From contig OZ024808.1 of the NCBI GenBank assembly GCA_964017045.1, forward strand, positions 31,195,013 to 31,259,012: a stretch of 64,000 nt of DNA. Direction: 5' to 3'. Below, in pieces: positions 10,111 to 22,342 of the stretch (position 1 is its first letter; every line of letters begins with the position of its first letter). The stretch is from Omphiscola glabra. Taxonomy: Eukaryota; Mollusca; Gastropoda; Lymnaeidae. Below the pieces are notes generated by a model, which saw only the letters and a list, made by a program, of their open reading frames with translations, was not told the DNA's origin and searched no databases. Position numbers and translations under genes: made by a program.

Positions 10111-10490
10111 GACCTCCCATTTTTGTCCTTAGTTTATTTATCGTTGACTTTTTATTGCGAATAATCAAGTAGATAACGAATTAGAAGATGTATTACAACC
10201 TTATTCGAAAACAAAAAGATTTGGAATTATTTTTGATTCACTTTCAGTGTATGAGCTGACGGAACAATTGTACATATCATTTACTTCTAGTAAAAAAGAA
10301 GACTTGGCTGTTTTTGAAATGTATTCCTGAATAAGCATTTTCAAAAAGCATTTAAAAAAGTCTATAAACTATTCCAGTCAGGTTTTCCTGAAAATAGATT
10401 TGTCCTACAAAAAAGTTACCAGAAATACTAATACGAATTACATAAATAGGTTGCTGCGGTTCGCCTACATCTTGAACAGGTCCATTGCAT
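10110..10490. other. AT-rich unique sequence
   Basis: No gene, array or element recognised. Confidence 0.5.
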
Positions 10491-10491
10491 G

Positions 10492-10855
10492 GCCGATATT
10501 ATCATAAGACCATTTAATGGCCGATATAATCATTAGACCATTTCACGACCGATATCATCAGGAAACCATTTCACGACCGATATTCTCAGTAGATCATTTC
10601 ACGACCGATATTCTCAGTAGACTATTTCACGACCGATATTCTCAGTAGACTATTTCACGACCGATATTCTCAGTAGATCATTTCAGGACCGATATTCTCA
10701 GTAGATCATTTCACGAACAATATTCTCAGTAGACTATTTCACGGCCGATATTCTAAGTAGATCATTTCACGACCGATATTCTCAGTAGACCATTTCACGA
10801 CCGATATTCCCAGTAGACCATTTCACGACCGATATTCTCAGTAGACCATTTTGTA
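10492..10855. repeat. 28-bp minisatellite, about 13 copies
   Basis: ATTTCACGACCGATATTCTC then AGTAGACC, with decayed units at the left edge. Confidence 0.93.
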
Positions 10856-11104
10856 AGCATGAGTGGAAACTACACACAAGACGGGGACATGGGTCAACAC
10901 CCGGTTTGGCAATATTTATAAATAATTGCAATATTTTCCCCTTGAACTATTTACATTTCTGAAAAAAATAAAGGAACAACAAACTAAATCATTGGGAAAA
11001 TCCGTTCGTGACTGTATTCCATTATCTTCTTCTTCATCACATTGCAATTACTTCCTCTAATTTCACGCACAAATCGTCTGAAAAAAATAATACTTATCCG
11101 AAAA

Positions 11105-11760
11105 TAGAGGCGGGTTTTCAATGGCTATAATCACTGTGGGTTGTCATTGGCTGTAATCAATGTGGGTTGTCATTGGCTGTAATCATATTCGTTTTTATTG
11201 GCTGTAATCACCGTGGTTTGTCATTGGCTGTAATCACTGTGGTTTGTCATTGGCTGTAATCACTGTGGTTTGTCATTGGCTGTAATCACTGTGGTATGTC
11301 ATTGGCTGTAATCACTGTGGGTTGTTATTGGCTGTAATCACTGTGGTTTGTCATTGGCTGTAATCACTGTGGGTTGTTATTGGCTGTAATCACTGTGGTT
11401 TGTCATTGGCTGTAATCACTGTGGTTTGTCATTGGCTGTAATCACTGTGGTTTGTCATTGGCTGTAATCACTGTGGTTTGTCATTGGCTGTAATCACTGT
11501 GGTTTGTCATTGGCTGTAATCACTGTGGGTTGTTATTGGCTGTAATCACTGTGGTTTGTCATTGGCTGTAATCACTGTGGTTTGTCATTGGCTGTAATCA
11601 CTGTGGTTTGTCATTGGCTGTAATCACTGTGGTTTGTCATTGGCTGTAATCACTGTGGGTTGTTATTGGCTGTAATCACTGTGGTTTGTCATTGGCTGTA
11701 ATCACTGTGGTTTGTCATTGGCTGTAATCACTGTTCGGTTGTTATTAGCTATAAGCATTG
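11105..11760. repeat. 26-bp minisatellite, about 24 copies
   Basis: GGCTGTAATCACTGTGGTTT followed by GTCATT. Each unit contains ATTGG, an inverted CCAAT. Degenerate units continue to 11845. Confidence 0.95.
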
Positions 11761-12054
11761 AGGGCTGTTTTGGCTGTAAGCACTGTGGGTCACTATGGCT
11801 AAAGCAACTGTGGGTCACTATGGCTATAGCACTGTTGGTTTAGTCTCAAGAAGAGAGTTGGTTGTATGGAGTTCTAGCACAAACTAAATCTAACAAGCGT
11901 TTTTATGCACATTTAATGTCACCTAAAAATACTTTTATAGGAAGTGACGTCAGTCATAAGCTCATGTTCTGGCTGTCAATCATCTGACATTCCATCTGGA
12001 AATGGGGGACTACATCACACACACAAACGGACGCTTGCATTATAAAACAAACCA

Positions 12055-12165
12055 GTGTAACAACCCAGTGTAACAACCCAGTGCAACCACCCGATGCAAC
12101 CACCCAGGGCAACCACCCGATGCAACCACCCAGTGCAACCACCCGATGCAACCACCCAGTACAAA
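12055..12165. repeat. 13-bp minisatellite, about 8 copies
   Basis: Units such as CAACCACCCGATG and CAACCACCCAGTG. Confidence 0.9.
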
Positions 12166-13135
12166 CTAATCATTGCCTCTATTTTCAACGCCCTGACAGA
12201 TCACATTTTAAGGGGTGAAAACGCAGTTGGCATTAGAATAAAAAAAATAAAAGAAAAACATAAGGGAAATAATCAGAGACAGAAAAAATAACCTGGTCAA
12301 AACCCTCCTAAATACAGAATACTCTCTAACACGACGGTGCAGTAATGTGAAGACACAACTGAGCTATCTGAAAGTGAAATCGGAATCACTTTAAGTGGGT
12401 TAAGATTTATGGAATCGTATAAAATGAAGTCTGTGGCACACATCATGGAGCTCTCTGCTCAATAACCAATGGAGATGGCGTTTTCACGAGAAATTCTACC
12501 AATGTCAAGGTCATGGGATGAGCTTTGAGTTAATGGGAGAACGCGGGAAATCGCAGGGACTCTCACACGGTTGGTCTTGGGGACGGCTTATTACATTAAT
12601 TATAGATGTGATAGTGAAATAAGAAACTCTCAGAGACAGACAGACAAAAATGCAGAACAATGCAACTCTCAATGACAACACGCATACACGCACACACACA
12701 CACACACACATGGACATACACATAAATGGACATAGACACACATGGACATACACACAAATACACACGTTCTCGTAAGACGTCTCATGTAATACCCGGAAGT
12801 TGGAGAGCTGACGTAACTAAAGTAAGGTTGGACCAGGCCAATCACGTGATTCATACAGTAGGGTGGACCAGGTTAATCACGTGACCCTCACAGTAAGGGT
12901 GAACAAGGTATTGCAGTCATGCGACTCGTCCGAGCAAGGACACGTGTAAAGAAATTCAAATTAAGATGAATCTTTGCAATATTCAGACTTTCTAGCAGCC
13001 AGCAGTAAGAGTTCTTATCTAGTAGACTTTGGACAATCTATTTTTTTTGTGCGTAACACATGACGTCACACCTACTAGTCGTCTGCTTATTTGTCTCTAT
13101 GAAACAGAAAGTAATTATCTCATCTGGTTGTAGTT
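12165..13135. other. Unique sequence with a CA-rich tract
   Basis: CA-rich repeat at 12675-12765. GGACCAGG..AATCACGTGA recurs near 12831 and 12868 in a short duplication. Probably inside G-alpha intron 1. No exon recognised. Confidence 0.5.
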
Positions 13136-13425
13136 GGTGGATGGGTAAGATGGTTGGTTTGAGATGGTTGGTTTGAGATGGTTAGGTAAGATTGTTGGGT
13201 ACGATGGTTGGTTTGAGATGGTTTAAGGTGGTGTTTGATGTTAGGTGGTTCTGTTGATCTGGATGAGTGAGGTGGATGAGTGAGGTGGATGAGTGAGGTG
13301 GTTGAGTGCTGTGGATGAGTGAGGTGGATGAGTGAGGTGGATGATTGAGATGGACAAGTGAGGTGGATGAGTGAGGTGGATGAGGGAGATGTACAAGTGA
13401 GGTGGATGAGTGAGGTTGTTTGAGG
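13135..13425. repeat. 13-bp minisatellite preceded by GATGGTTGGTTTGA repeats
   Basis: Unit GAGGTGGATGAGT from 13255; looser TGAGATGGTTGGTT units at 13135-13225. A short TA run follows near 13457. Confidence 0.9.
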
Positions 13426-13429
13426 CGTG

Positions 13430-13876
13430 CATGTTTCAGCATTAAAAAACTCTTATATATATATATATAAAAGTATGTAGCTCGAACACAAACAAGTTTG
13501 GCAATAAATATCAATACATCGATGATCGATCAGGTGGGGAATTTATGAACCTGATGGAAAGTGTAACAAACTGGGCGAGATGTTATGTTTGTAACAATGA
13601 GACACAGGAGTAAAATGGTTGGGTGTAGACAGTGGATTTCATTTGACAATGTTGATGATCATGGTACATTGGGATCTTGAGACAGATTTTTGGGGTCACA
13701 AATTGTATTGTAGCTTTCGTTTACATGTTCCAAACATTACAGCAGACAGTGTCATGATACATTCAGAAAAAGTCAACTCACATCAAATTGTTCTGGTTAT
13801 AATTCACCAACACAAAGTGCTCTGATCCAATAAATGGGCCAAGCAGCTTATTACCATTCAAACTCTCATTAGACCT
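13430..13876. other. Unique sequence, start of G-alpha intron 1
   Basis: Directly downstream of the donor on the minus strand. No repeat or second exon seen. Confidence 0.5.
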
Positions 13877-13882
13877 ACTTAC
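13877..13882 (-). other. Splice donor of the G-alpha first exon
   Basis: On the minus strand the exon's last G is followed by GTAAGT, a consensus 5' splice site. It splits the glycine codon after its first base, the intron phase expected at this position in G-alpha genes. Confidence 0.75.
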
Positions 13883-14006
13883 CTAACATGAGAACCTTCA
13901 CTGTCCGAGCCTGTCTGAGCCTCTCAGCCTCTAGGCTATCGTCAATAGTCTTGGACCGTCTCCTGGCGGCCTGCTCCATATCGTGTGCACTGATGTTGAC
14001 CCCCAT
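13883..14006 (-). CDS. First coding exon of a heterotrimeric G-protein alpha subunit
   Basis: Partial gene, 41 codons plus one base. The product would be a membrane-associated GTPase that couples receptors to effectors. The peptide starts MGVNIS, contains an arginine-rich helix ending RRRSKTID, and finishes TVKVLMLG immediately before a GTAAGT donor. G-alpha genes typically have a phase-1 intron at this point, just before the P-loop GAGESGKST. The start is supported by an in-frame TAA 45 nt upstream (14049-14051), G at -3 and G at +4. MGxxxS fits N-myristoylation at Gly2, but there is no Cys3, the palmitoylation site common in the i/o class. The helix (RRRS, ID, L, ER, VK) resembles G12/13 as much as Gi/o, so the class is unsettled. 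Exon 2 was not found between 1 and 13880; intron 1 probably runs past the left edge. Family call is firm; subclass is open. Confidence 0.82.
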
Positions 14007-14375
14007 GACTGAGAGTGGGTCAAGGACGCTGTGTGGGACGACCCCAAGTTAATGGTGGGACGCTGATATGGTCCGTTAGGATTTCGCTAAGATATTGACA
14101 GAGTCTGTTTTGGATAGTGCTTTAATGTTGATAGGACCACGTTAGGAAATATGCTAGGACACCATTAGGACTATAGGACAAAACATGTAAGGTGTTCGTG
14201 AAGGTCCCGTATAACTATGTTAAAGCACTGACAGAGCAATTTTCTACGGACTAAATGAGCACTCTACAAATATCCATGTCTATTTCCTCCATTATCCCAC
14301 ACCTGTCACAATGTGATGTGTGCGAGTAAATCCGTGTTGAGACAAGATAAATGCCGGGTTTAATTAATCAATTTT
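14007..14375 (-). other. Upstream region of the G-alpha exon
   Basis: Probable 5' UTR and/or upstream intron. The in-frame TAA at 14049-14051 closes the frame. No TATA box or transcription start can be fixed. Confidence 0.4.
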
Positions 14376-14379
14376 GAAC

Positions 14380-14525
14380 CTTTAACTTAAAACTTTGACT
14401 TCAACCTTTGACTTAAACCTTTAACTTAAAAATTTGACTTAAGAATTTGACTTAAACCGTTGACTTAAAACTTTGACTTAAAACTTTGACTTAAACCTTT
14501 GACTTAAAACTTTGACTTGAAGCTT
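14380..14525. repeat. 13-bp minisatellite, about 11 copies
   Basis: Unit TTTGACTTAAAAC and close variants. Confidence 0.92.
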
Positions 14526-14584
14526 TCCACACACACACAAAATCGAATACGTTGAATGGATTCCAAACGCAATTCACCCTAAAA

Positions 14585-14765
14585 AACTCCAAGATGTACT
14601 GTTGAGTAGAATATCCAAGAAGTACTATTGAGTAGAATATCCAAGAAGCACTATTGAGTAGAATATCCAAGAAGTACTGTTGAGTAGAATCTCCAAGAAC
14701 TACTGTTAAGAAGAATCCCCTAGAAGTACTGTTAAGTAGAATCTCCTAGAAGTACTGTCGATTAC
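14585..14765. repeat. 26-bp minisatellite, about 7 copies
   Basis: GAGTAGAATATCCAAGAAGT recurs at 26-bp spacing (14604, 14630, 14656, 14682). Confidence 0.92.
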
Positions 14766-14844
14766 AGTATCCGATTATTCTATCATGAGATCTTCGCACA
14801 CTTATAATCTGCGTAAATTAGAAACATTTTGAAAATTCCACAAT

Positions 14845-14982
14845 ATATCACCAGTCACTGACTATCCACTATATATGACCAGTCATTGACCATCCACTAT
14901 ATATCATCAGTCACTGGCTATCCACAATATTTGACAAGTCACTGACTATTCCACAATATATCACCAGTCACTGACCATCCAC
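14845..14982. repeat. About 28-bp minisatellite, 5 copies
   Basis: CCACTATATATGACCAGTCA followed by a CTGACTAT variant. Confidence 0.88.
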
Positions 14983-15234
14983 GTTCCTCAAGAGATGCTG
15001 TAGTTTGTTTAGATTAGAGAAGACACACACACACATCTCATCAAACTCTACCATCAAACAACTGGATCGCTTTCATTGATAACTGCACCTCTTTGAGATG
15101 AGTGAAGCTTTCTACATTCTAGTACAAACACACAAATGTTATTAACCCTTGAAAAAAAAAATTAGCTTAGTTTCTGCTCAGAAATCTACCAACGTGATTG
15201 GAACTCTTCAACTTCTAAAGTTCACTTAAACAGT

Positions 15235-15430
15235 TCAAGCGTGGGTTGTTGGTGCCAGGCAAAGATGTGGGTTGATTGGGGCAGGCTAGGACGTGGGTTG
15301 ATGGGGCCAGGCAAGGACGTGGGTTGATTGGGCCAGGTAAAGACGTGGGTTGATGGGGCCAGGCAAAGACGTCGGTTGATGGGGCCAGGCAAGGACGTGG
15401 GTTGATTGGGCCACGCAAGGACGGTTGTTT
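15235..15430. repeat. 26-bp minisatellite, about 7 copies
   Basis: GGGCCAGGCAAGGACGTGGG then TTGATT. Confidence 0.93.
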
Positions 15431-15694
15431 GACCGAAGATAAATTGTTTGCAGGAATATGACACACCCTTGGTTCCGTTGCACAAATCAGTTGGTCAGTT
15501 ACAAATGTGACGCAGACACAGTTGAGATTGACCGACTGTTGTTGTTTACATTGTGTGACTGACTGTTGCTGTACAGGTTGGGGGGACGATTCTGTGCAGT
15601 TCAGTTAGAAGAAATGAATTGGGAATGAACTGGGGAAACAGTGCAGACAGATTTCAACGAAATAACTGCTGTAAGACTATTCGGCTTGCATAAT

Positions 15695-15805
15695 GCTACA
15701 TGTACAGTGGTAGGTTGAACTTCTGCGTGTACATCTACAAGTACAGTGGTAGCTTGAACTCCTGCGTGTACATCTACAGGTACAGTGGTAGGATGAATAC
15801 CTGCA
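15695..15805. repeat. 39-bp repeat, 3 copies
   Basis: TACAGTGGTAGGTTGAAC and TGCGTGTACATCTAC alternate at 39-bp spacing. Confidence 0.85.
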
Positions 15806-15957
15806 TGTAGATTTTACTAGTTTGATTACTGTAGGTAGATTTGACTGGCTTAACAACTGCAGGTATTACTTGAAGATATCACAATTGACAGAAATTCACA
15901 TCAAACATGTCCTGCTCAGTAGACTCCAATATATTTCTGGTGACAGAATAAGGTTTG

Positions 15958-16252
15958 AGAATTACAATCATAACATACAATCATGACATACAATCATGAC
16001 ATACAATAATGACATACAATCATGACATACAATCATGACATACAATCATGACATACATTCATGACATACAATCATGACATACATTCATGACATACAATCA
16101 TGACATACAATCATGACATACAATCATGAGATACCATCATGACATACCATCATGACATACAATCATGACATACAATCATGACATACAATCATGACACACA
16201 ATCATGACATACAATCATGACACACAATCATGACATACAATCATGACATTCA
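15958..16252. repeat. 13-bp minisatellite, about 22 copies
   Basis: Unit CATGACATACAAT. Confidence 0.95.
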
Positions 16253-16459
16253 GCTATGCATTAAATACAACTCTCCATCAAGTCTTCGCTTTAAATTTAA
16301 AAACAAAATCTCATTACTTTTAGTGAATATAAATTTAATGAGAAAAAGTTGAGATAGAGTTGTATATGATACAATGATACAATGATACTCGAGTAGGCTA
16401 AAGACATACGCTTGTGATTAAGGGTGAATAGACTAGTTATAATACGAGTGGTTTTGGTT

Positions 16460-16682
16460 ACATGTTGGACAGACAGAACATACAGACAGACATACAGAGA
16501 GGAAAGACAGAACAGAACAGACCGAACAGACAGAACGGAACAGAACAGAAAGAACAGACATATAGACAGAACGGAAACCAAAACAGAACAGACAGAAGAG
16601 AAAAGCTGAAAAGAAAAGAGCTGACAGACAGACAAAGACAGACAGAATAGACAGACAGACAGACATACAGAACAATATAGAC
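16460..16682. repeat. GACAGAAC-rich simple sequence
   Basis: Purine/AC-rich tract of ACAGACAGAA variants. Open frames here are low-complexity. Confidence 0.85.
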
Positions 16683-16799
16683 AGAAAAATGGCAACGGAA
16701 CTTCCAGACAGTAACATTGGTAACAAATGATAAATGTTTAAGACCTCCATTTCTGTCTGTTAACCAAATTTTTGTCAATCAAATCAAAATGTATTTAAT

Positions 16800-16925
16800 A
16801 GGTATTATGTGTATGTGATGGCCTTTTCATATTTGTTGTTTTCATGTTTGTGTTGTGTTCATGTTTGTGTTGTGTTCATGTGTGTGTTGTGTTTATGTTT
16901 GTGTTGTGTTCATGTGTGTGTTGGC
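16800..16925. repeat. TGTTGTGTTCATG simple repeat
   Basis: About 19-bp degenerate units of TTGTGTTGTGTTCATGTT. Confidence 0.8.
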
Positions 16926-17002
16926 TTTGAAAAGTCGCATTTTCATTTGTAAATTTTAAGAATGGACGTTGTTTTTTTTTTTGGGGGGATACAATTAGGT
17001 TT

Positions 17003-19632
17003 ATGTAGAAGTAGAAGGACATGTGTGAAACAGAAGGACATGTGTGAAACAGAAGGACATGTGTGAAACAGAAGGACATGATTGAAACAATAGGACCTGT
17101 GTGAAACAGAAGGACATGTGTGAAAAAGAAGGACATGTGTGAAACAGAAGGACATGTGTGAAACAGAATGACATGTGTGAAACAGAAGGACATGTTTGAA
17201 ACAGAAGGATATGTGTGAAACAGAAGGACATGTGTGAAACAGAAGGACATGATTGAAACAGAAGGACATGCGTGAAACAGAAGGACATGTGTGAAACAGA
17301 AGGACATGTGTGAAACAGAAGGACATGTGTAGAACAGAAGGACATGTTTGAAACAAAAAGGACATATGTGAAACAGAAGGACATGTGTGAAACAGAAGGA
17401 CATGTGTGAAACATAAGGACATGTGTGAAACAGAAGGACATGTGTGAAACAGAAGGACATGTGTGAAACAGAAGGACATGTGTGAAACAGAAGGACATGT
17501 GTGAAACAGAAGGACATGTGTGAAACAGAAGGACATGATTGAAACAATAGGACCTGTGTGAAACAGAAGGACATGTGTGAAAAAGAAGGAAATGTGTGAA
17601 ACAGAAGGACATGATTGAAACAGAAGGACATGCGTGAAACAGAAGGACATGTGTGAAACAGAAGGACATGTGTGAAACAGAAGGACATGTGTAGAACAGA
17701 AGGACATGTTTGAAACAAAAAGGACATATGTGAAACAGAAGGACATGTGTGAAACAGAAGGACATGTGTGAAACATAAGGACATGTGTGAAACAGAATGA
17801 CATGTGTGAAACAGAAGGACATGTGTGAAACAGAAGGACATGTGTGAAACAGAAGGACATGTGTGAAACAGAAGGACATGTGTGAAACAGAAGGACATGT
17901 GTGAAACAGAAGGACATGTGTGAAACAGAAGGACATGATTGAAACAATAGGACCTGTGTGAAACAGAAGGACATGTGTGAAACAGAAGGACATGTTTGAA
18001 ACAGAAGGATATGTGTGAAACAGAAGGACATGATTGAAACAGAAAAACATGTTTGAAACAGAAGGACATGCGTGAAACAGAAGGACATGTGTGAAACAGA
18101 AGGACATGTGTGAAACAGAAGGACATGTGTAGAACAGAAGGACATGTTTGAAACAAAAAGGACATATGTGAAACAGAAGGACATGTGTGAAACAGAAGGA
18201 CATGTGTGAAACATAAGGACATGTGTGAAACAGAATGACATGTGTGAAACAGAAGGAAATGTGTGAAACAGAAGGACATGTGTGAAACAGAAGGACATGT
18301 GTGAAACAGAAGGACATGTGTGAAACAGAAGGACATGTGTAAAACAGAAGGACATGTGTGAAACAGAAGGACATGATTGAAACAATAGGACCTGTGTGAA
18401 ACAGAAGGACATGTGTGAAAAAGAAGGACATGTGTGAAACAGAAGGACATGTGTGAAACAGAATGACATGTGTGAAACAGAAGGACATGTTTGAAATAGA
18501 AGGACATGTGTGAAACAGAAGGACATGTGTGAAACAGAAGGACATGATTGAAACAGAAGGACATGTGTGAAACAGAAGGACATGTGTGAAACAGAAGGAC
18601 ATGTGTGAAACAGAAGGACATGTGTGAAACAGAAGGACATGTGTGAAACAGAATGACATGTGTGAAACAGAAGGACATGATTGAAACAGAAAAAACATGT
18701 TTGAAACAGAAGGATATGTGTGAAACAGAAGGACATGATTGAAACAGAAAAACATGTTTGAAACAGAAGGACATGCGTGAAACAGAAGGACATGTGTGAA
18801 ACAGAAGGACATGTGTGAAACAGAAGGACATGAGTGAAACAGAAGGACATGTGTGAAACAGAATGACATGATTGAAACAGAAAAACATGTTTGAAACAGA
18901 AGGATATGTGTGAAACAGAAGGACATGATTGAAACAGAAAAACATGTTTGAAACAGAAGAACAAGCTTGAAACAGAAGGACATGTGTGAAACAGAAGGAC
19001 ATGTGTGAAACAGAAGGACATGTGTGGAACAGAAGGACATGATTGAAACAGAAAAACATGTTTGAAACAGAAGGATATGTGTGAAACAGAAGGACATGTC
19101 TGAAACAGAAGGACATGATTGAAACAGAAAAACATGTTTGAAACAGAAGGACATGCGTGAAACAGAAGGACATGTGTGAAACAGAAGGACATGTGTGAAA
19201 CAGAGGACGTGATTGAAACAGAAGGACATGTGTGAAACAGAAGGACATGTGTGAAACAGAACGACAGGTGTGAAACAGAAGGACATGATTGAAACAGAAA
19301 AACATGTTTGAAACAGAAGGATATGTGTGAAACAGAAGGACATGTGTGAAACAGAAGGACATGATTGAAACAGAAAAACATGTTTGAAACAGAAGAACAA
19401 GCGTGAAACAGAAGGACATGTGTGAAACAGAAGGACATGTGTGAAACAGAAGGACATGTGTGGAACAGAAGGACATGTTTGAAACAAAAAGGACATATGT
19501 GAAACAGAAGGACATATGTGAAACAGAAGGACATGTGTGAAACAGAAGGACATATGTGAAACAGAAGGACATTTGTGAAACAGAACGACATATGTGAAAC
19601 AGAAGGACATGTGTGAAACAGAAGGACATGTG
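17003..19632. repeat. 19-bp minisatellite, about 138 copies, with higher-order structure
   Basis: Unit TGTGAAACAGAAGGACATG. Variant units mark larger duplications: ATTGAAACAATAGG at 17081, 17538, 17938 and 18376; AGAACAG after TGTGT at 17331, 17693 and 18131. A spacing of 438 bp (17693 to 18131, 17938 to 18376) indicates a 23-unit segment copied as a block. Because 19 is not a multiple of three and no unit phase creates a stop, all three minus-strand frames stay open for about 870-930 codons. These are not genes. Confidence 0.96.
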
Positions 19633-19689
19633 TGAGTAAGTTAAATCTTGGCAAAACTGATTCCCGAGGGAATCACTCAATTACAGATC

Positions 19690-20790
19690 TCACAATAAAT
19701 AAATACCATAGAGCAAGTAGAGACATATAAGTAAAGAGGTGTTACCATATAGAGCAAGTAAAGTCATATTAGTACAGAGGTGTTACCATATGGTGCAAGA
19801 AGATACATATTAGCACAGAAGTGTTACCATATAGAGCAAGTAAAGACATATTAGTACAGAGGTGTTACCATATGGTGCAAAAGAGACATATTAGCACAGA
19901 AGTGTTACCATATAGAGCAAGTAAAGACATATTATTACAGAGGTGTTACATATAGAGCGAGTAGAGACATATTAGTACAGAGGTGTTACCATATAGAGCA
20001 AGTAAAGACATATTATTACAGAGGTGTTACCATATAGAGCAAGTAGAGACATATTAGTAGAGGTGTTACCATATAGAGGAAGTAGAGACATATTAGTACA
20101 GAGGTGTTACCATATAGAGCAAGTAGAGACATATTAGTACAGAGGTGTTACCATATAGAGCAAGTAGATACATATTAATACAGAGTTGTTACCATATAGA
20201 GCAAGTAAAGACATATTAATACAGAGGTGTTACCATATAGAGCAAGTAAAGACATATCATTACAGAGGTGTTACATATAGAGCAAGTAGAGACATATTAG
20301 TACAGAGGTGTAACCATATAGAGCAAGTAAAGACATATTAGTACAGAGGTTTTACCATATAGAGCAAGTAGAGATATATTAGTAGAGGTGTTACCATATA
20401 GAGGAAGTAGAGACATATTAGTACAGAGGTGTTACCATATAGAGCAAGTAGAGACATATTAATACAGAGGTTTAACCATAGAGAGCAAGTAAAGACATAT
20501 TAGTACAGAGGTGCTACCATATAGAGCAATTAGAGACATATTAGTACATAGGTGTTACCATATAGAGCAAGTAGAGACATATTAATACAGAGGTGTTACC
20601 ATATAGAGCAAGTAAAGACATATTATTACAGAGGTGTTACCATATAGAGCAAGTAAAGACATATTAGTTCTGAGGTGTTACCATATGGTGCAAGAAGAGA
20701 CATATTAGCACAGAAGTGTTACCATATAGAGCAAGTAAAGACATATTAGTACAGAGGTGTTACCATATAAAGCAAGTAAAGACATATAAA
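19690..20790. repeat. 41-bp minisatellite, about 27 copies
   Basis: GTTACCATATAGAGCAAGTA then AAGACATATTAGTACAGAG. Ends directly against the LINE remnant. Confidence 0.96.
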
Positions 20791-21011
20791 TACCTAGTAC
20801 CCCAAAATCCCACCATTCCACTCAACCTCGCTACTCCACACAATGGCATCCCACAAGCTCCCAAGAACATAAACGACATCCTACAACCTCTCTACTCCAC
20901 CCAAAGACATCCTACAAGCTCCAAAGAACGTAAACGACATCCTACAACCTACCATTCTATACCCGACCGCCCCAAAAATGCAAACCTCCGCTTACTAAAT
21001 ATCAACTGCCA

Positions 21012-21330
21012 AAGCATAGAATCAAAGAGACAAGAGCTCGCAGCCATCATCCAATTCACCAGGACCGGCATAATATGTGGAACAGAGTCATTGCTCAGAG
21101 CATAGAATCAAAGAGACAAGAGCTCACGGCCATCATCAAATTCACCAAGCCCGACATAATATGTGTAAAATAGTCATGGCTCGGATCATAGAATAAAGAG
21201 ACAAGAGGTCGCAGCCATCATCCAATTCACCAGGACCGGCATAATATGTGGAAACAGAGTCATTGCTCAGAGCATAGAATCAAAGAGACAAGAGCTCGCA
21301 GCCATCATCGCATTCACCAAGCCTGACATC
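21012..21330 (+). repeat. About 87-bp duplication within the LINE endonuclease start, 4 copies
   Basis: CATAGAATCAAAGAGACAAG recurs near 21014, 21100, 21186 and 21272. Each copy re-encodes ESKRQEL and the following ICGTES region in shifting frames. Confidence 0.88.
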
Positions 21331-21644
21331 GGTGCCTTCTGTATGTCCAAAAGAACCCAGCGTGATCTTGACCAAATCCAAAAATCCACCAACATTCTTA
21401 CAGCCAACGGCAAGCAAGCACCCACACGACATCCTCGTCGCCGATGATTTCAACTGCCCCGACATAGACTGGACCAGGCATACTGCCCACTCCACCGACA
21501 GAGACAATAGCATTCAGCAATCACTGGTCGACGTGACCTCATCCTCACTACTCACACAAATGCAGAAGACACCGACACGTCAAAACAGCATCCTAGATCC
21601 AATCTTTACGTCCAACCCCACACTTGTTAAACAATCCACGTGTG

Positions 21645-21985
21645 TCCCAGGCATATCTGATCATGACGCAGTGGTGCCCAGGCATATCTGACGATGACGC
21701 AGTGGTGCCCAGGCATATCTGATCATGACGCAGTGGTGCCGAGGCATATCTGACCATGAAGCAGTTGTGCCCAGGCATATTTGACCATGACGCAGTTGTG
21801 CCCATGCATATCTGACCATGACGCAGTGGTGCCCAGGCATATCTGACCATGACGCAGTGGTGCCGAGGCATATCTGACCATGACGCAGTTGTGCCCAGGC
21901 ACATCTGACCATGACGCAGTGGTGCCCAGGCATATCTGACCAAGACGCAGTGGTGCCCAGGCATATCTGACCACGACGCAGTAGT
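21645..21985 (+). repeat. 31-bp minisatellite made from the SDHDAV endonuclease motif, about 11 copies
   Basis: Unit GCATATCTGACCATGACGCA plus GTGGTGCCCAG. It spans the endonuclease catalytic Ser-Asp-His codons. Since 31 is not divisible by three, each added unit shifts the frame. Confidence 0.93.
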
Positions 21986-22179
21986 GGTAGACTTCTTCTC
22001 CAAAGCTTTAATAACACGCCAGAAACCCTGGAAATCGTACAAGTTCTTCTTCTTCTTCTTCTATATTTTAAGGGCCCACGATCAATGAATCGATCATTCT
22101 GGCTCCTATGTTTCAGAGGGATTCACGATGTTACTGTGTGTGTTTGTGAATGGGATAATTGACTGGTTGCAAGGGTAAC

Positions 22180-22342
22180 TCAGCAATGGTGATGTGAACT
22201 GGGGGTTGGAAGACAAGAAGCAATAGAGGCAGATGTGTCAAGTGTAATCGCCTAAACTCAGCAATGGTGATGTGAACTGGGGGTTGGAAGACAGGAAGCA
22301 ATAGAGGCAAATGTGTCAAGTGTAGTCGCCTCAACTGGGCAA
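22180..22342 (+). repeat. About 80-bp duplication within the LINE, 2 copies
   Basis: CAGCAATGGTGATGTGAACT and GGGGGTTGGAAGACA occur twice, followed by CAAGTGTAATCGCC. Confidence 0.88.

Noticed and set aside
1..13880. Second G-alpha exon (P-loop GAGESGKST)
   Set aside because: Scanned by eye on the minus strand; no matching codons found, so it is assumed to lie outside the window.
16876..19680. Three overlapping open frames of about 870-930 codons on the minus strand
   Set aside because: Frame-shifted readings of one 19-bp DNA repeat. All three phases are equally open, and the peptide is only the repeat.
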